This document shows positions 7,238 to 15,255 of a DNA stretch of 25,217 nt, piece by piece. The notes under the pieces were generated by a model. It was not told where the DNA came from. It saw only the letters and a list, made by a program, of their open reading frames with translations, and searched no databases. Positions within the stretch are counted from its first letter, which is position 1, and the number at the start of each line of letters is the position of its first letter. Made by a program: the position numbers and the translations under genes. This DNA is from Gracilaria caudata (taxonomy: Eukaryota; Rhodophyta; Florideophyceae; Gracilariales; Gracilariaceae), in NCBI GenBank assembly GCA_030374735.1, contig JASCIV010000304.1:1-25217 (forward strand), read 5' to 3'.

Positions 7238-9244
7238 ATGGCGAACACAATCTCCCCCGCTCCTCGAAAAAATTTCTCAAGCCGAATTGCACGTACACTT
7301 CACGACCGCATTCCCGTGAGACGGACCCATCAGCACCGTACGCAGCAGTATTATCTGACGCCTTCCACTTGGTCGATGATAGTAACTAGAGATATTTCAA
7401 ACAGAAGAATGAGGTACGAAAATTTACCTGCATCAATAAACAATCCTCACGGAATTGAACCGCTGTCTATGTTGAGCAGCCCAGAATGCGAAGAAAGAGA
7501 GAGATATCTTCATATATATTTGATGGCTTCATTCATTGGTTACTATATCATGGACCCAAGTCTTCTTTTGGCACAGATGCCGACCACTAGAGAACACATT
7601 ATTGAAACTGTTGTTGAGCGCGTTGCTACCAAATTTGGCAATATGTCCTCAACATCTTGCGCCACTTCTTCTGAACCTCGAGAGCACTCACCGAACTGTT
7701 TTCCTGCTGAAAGGTTTCTTGAGCTTTTCAGCCGTTTTGAATTTGGTAGCTTAACTCTTTCAAGCGTGGTTGAAGAGAAAGGAGGCCCACAAACGGAAAA
7801 TGAAGACACCAGTTCCGAAGATTTGAACGAGATCATGGAACTGCGTGCCTTCCCGTTTCATAACCAAGTTGATGTTTGGCAATATCATTATGACCAGTAC
7901 GAACGACTATATCAATACCTCCAGTCTCGTGGAGTAGAGCACTGGGATAAGGCAGAGCAATGGACCGAGTATTTGAATGACTTTGAGGGCGCTTTATCTG
8001 ACGACAGCTTTGATAGAATATGCCGACTCGGCCTTTCTATCATGCAGCGGTTGCTGAGAGTGGTAAGTAGCGAAAACAGAACGTTTTCCGTGGGAATACG
8101 GTTCATTCAAGTGTGCATGCTGATAAATAAGTTACTCGCAGAGTCCGGTGTCAGGGCTTCGATACTTCAAGAACTTAATTGCCTTGGTCCCTTGTTCTTG
8201 ATAGATGAGGGGGAAAATGGTTACACGAGAACATTCATTGGAGGAAGAAGGTACAGGATAGGGAAGATTAGAAGGGAGCTCTTGCGCAGAAACTCCGGAG
8301 CACCTCCAAGAGTATCGCCTGATGTCGTTACAGTGGCAATTTCGTATAGGCATTTTTGGATGAGTGGGAGGGACAGGAAAACGAGGAGGCACAGGATCTG
8401 TCGATTGGACTTGGAAGCAATCGCATCTTTCATTGAGGCCAGTCATGCTTCGCGGCTGAGGTTTTGGGTTGATTCCAAGTTGCCTCCAACCAATGATGGC
8501 TCGTTTGAAAGGTGGTTGACAAGAGGAGTAAGACCTTACGCCCGATACATGACGATCATTTGCCCTTCAGCCGACGCATCGCAAGACCGATTCTGGATAG
8601 CAAATGAGAAATACATCTCCAATCTAAGCAGGGGCGTTTTTTACTTCCGTGGGAATGGCATTTACTTCGACAGAGGGCTTGACGAATTTAGTATGTTTGC
8701 CAATCATTTTCTGCATCTCATGATAGGAGAACAGGGACTGCCACCCGGAGTCAGGGATGAAGACGAGGTGAAAGTACATCAGTGGGCGTTAGGAGTCCTT
8801 GGCAGTGCCGAAAAAGTGAATGCCATGCATAGTGGACCGAGGCCGGATCAATTGTATTCCGATAACTACACCGAAACCAGAGCCATACGTCACATCGAGG
8901 ATGTCGTTAAGCAATACGGGCCGCTAAGCTTGCCCCTTGTGCCCGGCACGACCTGGAACAAACAAAATCCTTTGATGAAGGGAACTCTCGGTCACCAAGC
9001 GCATCAGATGGTCAACTGGATTGGTTTGGTACACCCAGAAGACAAACAGACCATCTTCTTCTCTCATGTTTACTCGTTACGAAGGATTAACGAACCTAAT
9101 TATGCTGTCCTACGGGTGCGACTTCGAAAGGCATTCGATGAACCAGATGGGAATGCAATAGAGCAGAAGGATCTCATGGCAGTTGATACCGATACTCTAC
9201 GCGAAATGGTTCCCGTGGTAGTGCCTGCCTCTTGTGACTGGTAA
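7238..9244 (+). CDS. Unknown 668-aa protein with a TIR-like central region
   Basis: No family is recognised over the full length. The ATG at 7238 is the first in frame. Residues 1-60 are basic; about 150-200 is acidic and low in complexity; there is no signal peptide or clear TM segment (a short hydrophobic patch lies at about 92-112). Residues about 362-475 (8321-8671) fit the order of a TIR domain: VTVAISYRH (strand A and box 1), a helix LDLEAIASFIEA, RLRFWVDSKLPP (strand B and BB-loop), RGVRPYARYMTIICPS (helix B and strand C), RFWIANEKY (helix C with W-x3-E, Glu457) and GVFYF (strand D). In TIR enzymes the Glu of that helix is catalytic for NAD cleavage. This is pattern matching by eye, not a search result. 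The stop codon lies inside a splice-donor consensus (see findings). The flanks are non-coding. Confidence 0.8.
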   Translation: MANTISPAPRKNFSSRIARTLHDRIPVRRTHQHRTQQYYLTPSTWSMIVTRDISNRRMRYENLPASINNPHGIEPLSMLSSPECEERERYLHIYLMASFIGYYIMDPSLLLAQMPTTREHIIETVVERVATKFGNMSSTSCATSSEPREHSPNCFPAERFLELFSRFEFGSLTLSSVVEEKGGPQTENEDTSSEDLNEIMELRAFPFHNQVDVWQYHYDQYERLYQYLQSRGVEHWDKAEQWTEYLNDFEGALSDDSFDRICRLGLSIMQRLLRVVSSENRTFSVGIRFIQVCMLINKLLAESGVRASILQELNCLGPLFLIDEGENGYTRTFIGGRRYRIGKIRRELLRRNSGAPPRVSPDVVTVAISYRHFWMSGRDRKTRRHRICRLDLEAIASFIEASHASRLRFWVDSKLPPTNDGSFERWLTRGVRPYARYMTIICPSADASQDRFWIANEKYISNLSRGVFYFRGNGIYFDRGLDEFSMFANHFLHLMIGEQGLPPGVRDEDEVKVHQWALGVLGSAEKVNAMHSGPRPDQLYSDNYTETRAIRHIEDVVKQYGPLSLPLVPGTTWNKQNPLMKGTLGHQAHQMVNWIGLVHPEDKQTIFFSHVYSLRRINEPNYAVLRVRLRKAFDEPDGNAIEQKDLMAVDTDTLREMVPVVVPASCDW

Positions 9245-9721
9245 GTCATCTCCAGTGCCCACTGATAATAATGGCCGAACAAATCATCGCAACTTGCGAC
9301 GGTGTCAGTGACTTGCAGTCAAAAATAGACTTAGCAAATATCTAGCTCGAAAAGGCGCGTGAAGGTTCACAATTTGAACGTGACAACAACAATCGATCAC
9401 CCTGATTCGTGTTTGTCGACCGCATGCTCTGCAAACTGGACAATATTATTGTCGTCCAGTGCGTAGAGCGAGCGTTGGCAAGAGGGTTAGAAGTTGTAAC
9501 TTAGAACGCTACCCTTGGAAAGGGGGACGCGCCATGATAACAGAAGAATGGATATCTTCAGCGGAAATGAAACCGTTTGACCTCGCATCGGAGCCGCGCT
9601 CGTTATGGGGCTTGAGGCGGAGCAGCGATATGTGTACGCGTTGTTCAACAACTTGTTGCCCACCTGTTGAAATGTCATGAATTGTCCTGTCGTGGATATG
9701 ACGATCTCAAGCTGAGATGCG

Positions 9722-9945
9722 TATCTGGTAACTTACGTACAGCTATCAAAAAGCGATTGCCTCAGGCAAACCTCGCCCATCGATGCCGTGCTGGCGTGAG
9801 GGGGTGCCAAAGCTCGCCATCTTCCTAGCTTTCGTTTGTTTCTGTGCCACCCGCTAGGCAAGTTGGCAAGGTAATGTTAGCGTTCTTCCCTTGCATACAC
9901 TGTATTTATGTCAAGAGGAACTATGGAATACTTCAAAGGTTGGCC
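9722..9945. repeat. Duplicated upstream segment, copy 1 (matches 12126-12357)
   Basis: Blocks shared in order with the region 5' of the second paralog include TATCTGG, TATCAAAA(A)GCGA, CGATGC(C/T)GTG, TAGCTTTCGTT and ACACTGTATT(T/C)AT, ending near GAATACT. The similarity is broken by small indels and is weaker than in the coding region. The conserved words are candidate upstream regulatory elements. Confidence 0.6.
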
Positions 9946-10027
9946 AGTACAACACTCCAGCCATCAAACCAACATATGCAGTTTCAACCGGGTGAAGCCC
10001 TTAATCTAGTTGCGAGATGACTTTCGC

Positions 10028-10034
10028 TATAAAA
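10028..10034 (+). promoter_or_regulatory. TATA box (TATAAAA) of first membrane paralog
   Basis: This is a canonical TATAAAA 114 bp before the ATG at 10142. The second paralog has TTTATAA at 12395 about 128 bp before its ATG, and the bL17 gene has TATAAAAAA at 14686, 108 bp before its ATG. The similar spacing supports all three as core promoters with leaders of roughly 80-100 nt. Confidence 0.6.
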
Positions 10035-10035
10035 T

Positions 10036-10055
10036 GCTTCCGTACTTACGGAAGC
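10036..10055. repeat. Inverted repeat immediately downstream of the TATA box
   Basis: Nine-base arms GCTTCCGTA and TACGGAAGC flank a two-base centre. The repeat starts two bases after the TATA box and ends where transcription should begin. The second paralog has no equivalent. Confidence 0.5.
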
Positions 10056-10141
10056 TCCACCTCCTGTATCAGTGCTTCCTCGTAACTCAAAGCAACCGTC
10101 TTCACTTTACAACCGATTCATCATAGTTCACCAACGTCAAC

Positions 10142-11623
10142 ATGCAACTCATCATAAATGTGCGCAGCGGAGTCATCAGCGGAATCTTCGAGGGCATCGC
10201 TTTACTCATTCTAGCCCCGATAATAACGAGGGGCACAGCCCAAGTCTACAACCTCATGGTAACCCGTCGCATATTCACAGGCAAACTGGTCAGAATATCC
10301 GACGACTCCATGTCCGTCGAGGACATAGTACCGCGCGCAATCAAGCTAATCCGCACCGCGAGGAACAGAAAATCCACTTCGCGCGGTAACGTCAGCACAG
10401 GACTCTCCAGACAATGCGTAACACTAATGATCTCATTAATCATGTCTGTTGGAATTCTGCTGCTAAGCGTGTTCACAGACGGTAAAACCGTCCCAACGTA
10501 CGAAACGCGGGATCTGTTCATCTGGAACAACGCCACGTTTGTTGATTCAACGCGATCTACGGGCTTGGATAGCAGAGCCGGTGATGTCTTAGGCATGGCC
10601 GGTGTGCGACGTGCGTGCATCAACCGAACCGACGCGGATTCCTTCAACATGTATGCTGTGGGTTTTTTCGACATACAGAACTTTGAGCAGGGTCGCAGCG
10701 CAAACGGTTCGGTTTGTCTCGATGGCGAGCAGACAAAGGAGAGGCAGGGCATTTCTCTCAGTACCAATAGAATTTTCAACCCCCCGGCAGACCCCGTGTA
10801 CAAGGAAGATATGGAAGGAGAACCCGCCCAATTCACGTTTATCAGATCCATTGATCGTACAGGAACACCAGACTACTGTCGCGTGCTTGTGACCACGGAG
10901 AAAAGCTCGGAAGTATGGACTCTGAGTAGTGAGTATCGCTCTGAGAGAACGAGGTTTGCGGTGAGAGCTGTAAGAAATGAAAGCAATGTGATTATTGTCA
11001 AGATAGGTGTCGCATATCACTTTCTGAACAACGATGAGATAGAGTCCGAGCTCCCACAGGAATTTGAAGATTGTGATGCAATATCCACCACCATGTTTGC
11101 GAGCAACCGTTTCACAGCGGAGATCACCGAAATCGATGTCACGCTCAATCTCACTCACGTGGAACTCACTGTGGCCGACATGCTGTCTTTGATCGTTGAA
11201 TCTGGGTACGGGCGCTTAGAATCGCAAGAAATCATGCTACGCGCGTATTACGCTGGCACGAGGGATTCTGAAGAGGATTCCGGCGAGCCGTTGGGTACGT
11301 TTATCCGAAGGCAGGTGGCTGTGGCTACCGGTGGACAACAGGTGACGGAGCTGTCTACACTTGCTATTGTTGGTGCAATTCTTACCGCGTTCGGCACCGT
11401 GCTTCTTCTTGGCGTTGCCATTTGCTTTCGGCCGCAGGTACGACTTACTAGTTCCACATATGTGTCACAGTTGTACGTCAATAATGCGTCTGAGAATGGC
11501 CAGAGCAGTGTGAAGGACTGTGACTATGTCGAGGCAGTTGACGGACATGGTACGAAGAAGCGCGTGCGTCCCTTGTCGCTGGGGTACAATACAGTTGAGG
11601 TTTATGAGAGCGATTTCACCTGA
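10142..11623 (+). CDS. Three-TM ectodomain membrane protein, paralog A (undescribed family)
   Basis: This 493-aa protein belongs to no recognised family. Predicted layout: hydrophobic segment 9-29 (VISGIFEGIALLILAPIIT), a basic loop of about 60 residues, TM2 at 91-111, an ectodomain of about 290 residues with several Cys (159, 192, 246, 311) and sequons (NAT, NRT, NGS, NES, NLT), TM3 at 404-428, and a 65-residue tail ending YESDFT. The sequons put the 112-403 region on the lumenal or outer side. The ATG context CAACATG is shared with paralog B, and the paralog aligns from this Met. A TATA box lies 114 bp upstream. It is 80-85 % identical by eye to the next gene and has the same layout as the genes at 21457-22557 and 23473-24585. 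A receptor, adhesin or transporter-accessory role cannot be decided from sequence. Confidence 0.85.
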   Translation: MQLIINVRSGVISGIFEGIALLILAPIITRGTAQVYNLMVTRRIFTGKLVRISDDSMSVEDIVPRAIKLIRTARNRKSTSRGNVSTGLSRQCVTLMISLIMSVGILLLSVFTDGKTVPTYETRDLFIWNNATFVDSTRSTGLDSRAGDVLGMAGVRRACINRTDADSFNMYAVGFFDIQNFEQGRSANGSVCLDGEQTKERQGISLSTNRIFNPPADPVYKEDMEGEPAQFTFIRSIDRTGTPDYCRVLVTTEKSSEVWTLSSEYRSERTRFAVRAVRNESNVIIVKIGVAYHFLNNDEIESELPQEFEDCDAISTTMFASNRFTAEITEIDVTLNLTHVELTVADMLSLIVESGYGRLESQEIMLRAYYAGTRDSEEDSGEPLGTFIRRQVAVATGGQQVTELSTLAIVGAILTAFGTVLLLGVAICFRPQVRLTSSTYVSQLYVNNASENGQSSVKDCDYVEAVDGHGTKKRVRPLSLGYNTVEVYESDFT

Positions 11624-11891
11624 GCCTTGTCGAGCCTCAAGACGTTGCCGAAGCCAGAACAGTAAATGTAATTGCCATATCAGTGCAGGTCATTCCCGCA
11701 ATTGGAGTGGTGTATTCTGCTTTCTTGAGTTTGTCATGGCGAAGATTAGCCTGAAAGCCATCTGTATACCCGATCTGAACTCTTTTATAACCATACAATA
11801 TCGCGGGTATGGAAACTCTCGTTAGCCGAGCTGCAGCAGCTAACCTGCTGCTGTCTGAATGCCTTCTCGATATTTAGCCTTCCTGAGGAGA

Positions 11892-11939
11892 GAAAACTTT
11901 CTGTAACGAAAGCTTTCCCTTCAACCTAGAAATTGAAGG
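11892..11939. repeat. Two back-to-back hairpins downstream of paralog A
   Basis: The first stem pairs GAAAACTTTC (11892-11901) with GAAAGCTTTC (11908-11917) across a six-base loop, with one G-U-type mismatch. The second pairs CCTTCAA (11918-11924) with TTGAAGG (11933-11939). They sit 270 bp after the stop and are not seen after paralog B. Confidence 0.4.
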
Positions 11940-12125
11940 TAGAAGTCTGTCCTAAAGGGAAAGCGTCGATTAAGTGTACGCGGGTAGAAACTGGAAGGAG
12001 ACGTACGAAGCTTAGGATAACAGAGGGATACCACATGTGCTTTGTGCCGCAATCCCTACTTGCCTGAGAGAGGTGAACGCAAATACAGGTTCTTCGTTTT
12101 GAAGGCACCACTTTGCACATAGAGC

Positions 12126-12357
12126 TATCTGGCAGATATTACCGAATGTAACCTTATCAAAAGCGAGTGCCTCCGCACCGTACACTACACCGTTCGATGC
12201 TGTGCCTTGCCGAAAGTGTGGCGTCCTCCTCTCTAACACCTTCGTAGCTTTCGTTGGTGTGCCTGCCGCTAAGGAGGAAGGCTATCGTTCTCGTTAACCT
12301 TTTCCATGACACACTGTATTCATTTCAGAGTAACTGTTTAGTAACCATAGAATACTG
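12126..12357. repeat. Duplicated upstream segment, copy 2 (matches 9722-9945)
   Basis: This is the counterpart of the segment upstream of paralog A. The shared words appear in the same order (TATCAAAAGCGA, CGATGCTGTG, GTAGCTTTCGTT, CACACTGTATTCAT, ATAGAATACT). It shows that the tandem duplication carried upstream DNA with the coding sequence. Confidence 0.6.
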
Positions 12358-12394
12358 CAGACATTGTCCGCTGGACAGTATGATAACTTGAGTC

Positions 12395-12401
12395 TTTATA
12401 A
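12395..12401 (+). promoter_or_regulatory. TATA-like element (TTTATAA) of second membrane paralog
   Basis: It lies about 128 bp before the aligned ATG at 12524, close to the spacing in paralog A. It supports 12524 as the start, because the in-frame ATG at 12419 would fall before or at the expected transcription start. Confidence 0.5.
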
Positions 12402-12523
12402 CCTGGACTAGATAAGACATGAATTTCGCTACCAATTTCTTCAGTGCTCACCGAAGTTCTTGTTCATGCCATCTTCCCGTGTTCTGGTCCTTCACCATTC
12501 ATCTCCCCTCACCAAAAATCAAC

Positions 12524-14008
12524 ATGCCGCTCATCATAAACGTGCGCAGCGGAATCATCAGCGGTATCTTCGAAGCTATCGCTTTACTCATTCTAGCCCC
12601 GATTATAACTAGGGGCACAGCCCAAATTTACAACCTCATGGCAACCCGTCGCATATTGACAGGCCACCAGGTAAGAATATGCGACGACTCCATGTCCGTC
12701 GAAGATATAATACCGCGCGCAATCAACCTCATCCGCACCGTGGGCAGCAGAAAGCCGACTCTGCGCAGTAACATCAGTACAGGCATCCGCAGACAATGCG
12801 TAACGCTACTCATCTCGTTAGTGATGTCTCTTGGAATCCTACTTCTCAGCGTGTTCACAGACGGTAAAACTGTCCGCACGTACGAAATGCGTGACTTGTT
12901 CATTTGGAACAACGCCACTTTTGTTGATACAACGCCATCAACGGGCTTGGATAGCAAGGCCTGCGATGTCCTAGGAATGTTCGGTGTGCGGCTTGCGTGC
13001 ATCAACCGAACCGACACCAATTCCTTCAACATGTATGCTGTGGGCTTCTACGAGGTACAGAACTTTGAGCAGGGTCGCAGCGCAAACGGTTCGGTTTGTC
13101 TCGATGGCGAACGGACAAAGGAGAGGCAAGGCATTTTTCTCAGCACCAACAGAATTTTCAGTCCCCCGGAAGACCCCGCGCGCAAGGAAGACATGGAAGG
13201 AGAACCTGCGCAGTTCACGTTTGTCAGATCTATTGATCGTGTACGGGCACCGGACTACTGTCGCGTGCTTGTGACCACGGAAACGAGCTCGGAAGAATGG
13301 ACTCTGAGTAGCGAGGATCCCGTCGGGAAGACGAGGTTTGCGGTGAGAGCTATGAGAAGAAATGATAGCAATATGATTATTGTGAAGGTAGGCGTCGCCT
13401 ACCACTTTCTGGACATCGATGAGGTGGAGACCGAACTCGGACTGGAAGGAGAAGATTGTGATGCAATATCCACCACCATGTTTGCGAACAACCGTTTCAC
13501 GGCGGAGATTACCGAAATCGGTGTCACGCTCAACCTCACTCACCTGGAACTCACTGTGGCCGACATGCTGTTTTGGATTGTTCAATCTGGATACAGGCAC
13601 ATAGAATCGCAAGCAATCATGCTACGCGCGTATTACGCTGGCACTTTTGATGATTCTGAGCAGGACAATGAGCCGTTGGGTACGTTTATCCCAAGGCGGG
13701 TGGCTGTAGCTACCGGCGCACAACAGGTGACGGAACTGTCTCCGCTTGCCATCGTTGGGGCTGTTCTGACCGGTTTCGGCACCATGCTGCTACTTGGCGC
13801 TGCCGTTTGTTTGCGGCCGCAGGTACGACTTACCAGTTCCACATATGTGTCAAAGTTGTACGTCAATAACGTGTGCGAGAATGGCGAGCGCGGTGTGAAC
13901 GACTGGGACTACGTGGAGGCGTTTGACGGGGATGGTGCGGATGTGGTTGTGCGACCCGTGTCGCTGAGGTGCAATACAGCTAAGGACTGTGAGAGCGATT
14001 TCACATGA
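12524..14008 (+). CDS. Three-TM ectodomain membrane protein, paralog B (undescribed family)
   Basis: This is the 494-aa tandem copy of the preceding gene, colinear without gaps to Cys246 and with very few small indels after it. In residues 111-210 only 15 of 100 positions differ. The start at 12524 is chosen by alignment (MPLIINVRSG against MQLIINVRSG), by the CAACATG context and by the TATA position; the longer frame from 12419 would add 35 residues absent from paralog A. The layout is the same: hydrophobic segment 9-29, TM2 at 91-111, glycosylatable ectodomain, TM3 near 405-429, and a tail ending CESDFT. The cytoplasmic tail and the loop around 70-90 vary most, while the ectodomain around NGSVCLDGE and CDAISTTMFA is nearly fixed. 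Function unknown. Confidence 0.85.
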   Translation: MPLIINVRSGIISGIFEAIALLILAPIITRGTAQIYNLMATRRILTGHQVRICDDSMSVEDIIPRAINLIRTVGSRKPTLRSNISTGIRRQCVTLLISLVMSLGILLLSVFTDGKTVRTYEMRDLFIWNNATFVDTTPSTGLDSKACDVLGMFGVRLACINRTDTNSFNMYAVGFYEVQNFEQGRSANGSVCLDGERTKERQGIFLSTNRIFSPPEDPARKEDMEGEPAQFTFVRSIDRVRAPDYCRVLVTTETSSEEWTLSSEDPVGKTRFAVRAMRRNDSNMIIVKVGVAYHFLDIDEVETELGLEGEDCDAISTTMFANNRFTAEITEIGVTLNLTHLELTVADMLFWIVQSGYRHIESQAIMLRAYYAGTFDDSEQDNEPLGTFIPRRVAVATGAQQVTELSPLAIVGAVLTGFGTMLLLGAAVCLRPQVRLTSSTYVSKLYVNNVCENGERGVNDWDYVEAFDGDGADVVVRPVSLRCNTAKDCESDFT

Positions 14009-14035
14009 GCTTTGTTGTGAGTTACGGGCCACACT

Positions 14036-14200
14036 ATGATGGAGTCCGCATTGGCCATTCTCTTATTTGTTGCGCCGTCTGCATCCGTTCCCATCTGGGT
14101 GACGTGCTTCAAAAGAAAGGATCTGAAGGACAATCAAAGATCTCACAAATGTACAGTTCAACTCTTAACGTTATTTAGTATGCGCTTGAAGGTAATGTAG
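14036..14200 (+). CDS. Possible 54-aa ORF with N-terminal signal/TM-like segment
   Basis: The ORF starts at tandem ATGs 27 bp after the paralog B stop and ends at TAG 14198-14200. Residues 4-22 are hydrophobic; the remainder is basic and polar with Cys24 and Cys39. It could be a chance frame in the 3' UTR of paralog B. No homology is recognised. Confidence 0.15.
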   Translation: MMESALAILLFVAPSASVPIWVTCFKRKDLKDNQRSHKCTVQLLTLFSMRLKVM

Positions 14201-14685
14201 AGTGAAAAAGAAATTTTGGAGCAGTGCGTTGTGCTGAGGAAGAGGGTACGTCAAGACAACGAGGATGCGGCAGCTTTAGGGGCGGTGGTTTTGTTCAGGG
14301 ATATGCAGCTTTGTCGAAGCTGCTTTAGTGAAAGTGGGTGTAAAAGGTGCTGGATAAACGGGAGGATGCATCTCCTAAAGAGCACTCCGGCGCCTGTCGT
14401 TTTTGACTGTGTCGGGTTTCTCCACCCTCGTGTGTGCTCCCCGCATCGCAGCGTCCTTCGTCGCCGTGCGGGCGCTCTGTGTGTCGTCATGAATGCCCCG
14501 CTTCACGACCAGTCTACGGTGCCTTCCGCCGCCACCGCGCCGCCGAAGTCCGCGGGGCCACGAGAGCTCGTCACTGCACCCGTAGATAGGGACAGATTCT
14601 GCCCGGCAGAGGCATCCGCTAATTCTGTGTGTGGCTTCTGCAGTCGAAAACCTTTCCGAAACTTACCCTTGTAACCCGAAAAGAA

Positions 14686-14694
14686 TATAAAAAA
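14686..14694 (+). promoter_or_regulatory. TATA box (TATAAAAAA) of the bL17 gene
   Basis: The element lies 108 bp upstream of the bL17 ATG, the same distance as the TATA box of membrane paralog A. Confidence 0.5.
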
Positions 14695-14793
14695 CAAATC
14701 GGCAGTCGGATCAACAACCGCAGACCAAGCAAGCAAGCCCGATTCCGTTATGCGTTCTCCGACCCTCTGTTCACGCTCACACTACGATTCATC

Positions 14794-15255
14794 ATGAAAC
14801 ATAGAGTGGCGCTGCGAAAGCTCTCGCGAACCGGCTCGCATCGGAAGGCGCTGTTCCGCAATCAGGTCACGTCTCTCATCGAGCACGAGCGCATCGAAAC
14901 CACCGTGGCAAAGGCGAAGGAGCTACGTCGCATCGCAGATCGCATCATAACGCTGGGAAAGAAGCAAACACTCAACGCAAAACGACGTGTCAACGGCTAC
15001 GTGCAGACCGATCACGCCTCCAAAAAGGTGTTCATGGAGCTTGCGCCGCGCTTTGAGCACAGAAGTGGCGGCTACACTCGGGTGCTCAAGACACGCTTTA
15101 GAAGAGGCGACTGTGCGCCCATGGCTGTCATCGAATGGACGCAGACGGACAAATCTATCCTCACTCCGGAACAGATTATGAGGAAGCGACAAAGGAAGAC
15201 AAGGTCTTCTTTGTCGCCACCCACTCATCCCGGATTGGCGGTCGCGTTGCACTGA
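14794..15255 (+). CDS. Ribosomal protein bL17, mitochondrial type
   Basis: The 153-aa product starts MKHRVALRKLSRTGSHRKAL, the classic bL17 N-terminus, followed by LFRNQVTSLIEHERIETTVAKA, the RADRIITLGK-like segment (RIADRIITLGKKQTLNAKR), and the C-terminal RSGGYTRVLKTRFRRGDCAPMAVIEW. bL17 sits near the polypeptide exit tunnel of bacterial-type ribosomes. There is no N-terminal extension: the frame continues upstream but has no ATG before 14794. An unextended, nucleus-encoded bL17 is usually the mitochondrial one, although a plastid role cannot be excluded. The last 25 residues (from about RKRQRKTRSS) extend beyond the bacterial core. Confidence 0.92.
   Translation: MKHRVALRKLSRTGSHRKALFRNQVTSLIEHERIETTVAKAKELRRIADRIITLGKKQTLNAKRRVNGYVQTDHASKKVFMELAPRFEHRSGGYTRVLKTRFRRGDCAPMAVIEWTQTDKSILTPEQIMRKRQRKTRSSLSPPTHPGLAVALH

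Larger units (their letters stand above)
9245..10141. other. Intergenic region: decayed frame, then promoter of the first membrane paralog
   Basis: The first 300 bp carry a plus-strand frame from ATG 9271 to 9537 broken by three stops (9343, 9403, 9502). The rest, from about 9722, aligns by eye with the region upstream of the second paralog and includes a TATA box at 10028. No other gene is seen. Confidence 0.55.
11624..12523. other. Spacer between tandem paralogs: 3' region, hairpins and duplicated promoter
   Basis: The left half holds the 3' end of paralog A and two adjacent hairpins (11892-11939). From about 12126 it matches the DNA upstream of paralog A. An ATG at 12419, in frame with paralog B, lies only about 20 nt after the TATA-like element and is therefore unlikely to be the start. 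No separate gene is seen. Confidence 0.55.
14009..14793. other. Intergenic region between paralog B and bL17
   Basis: About 0.8 kb. A 54-codon frame at 14036-14200 starts with two Met and a hydrophobic stretch (SALAILLFVAPSASVPIW) and then turns basic; it has no recognised relative. A plus-strand frame up to 14674 has no supported start. A TATA box at 14686 belongs to the bL17 gene. No RNA gene is seen. Confidence 0.5.

Noticed and set aside
12419..12523. Longer start for membrane paralog B at ATG 12419
   Set aside because: It lies about 20 nt after the TATA-like element, before the expected transcription start, and the added residues are absent from paralog A.
14216..14674. 152-codon frame upstream of bL17
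   Set aside because: It starts with TTG; the portion after an internal ATG at 14489 has scattered Cys but no recognisable motif, and it is cut by the bL17 promoter region.
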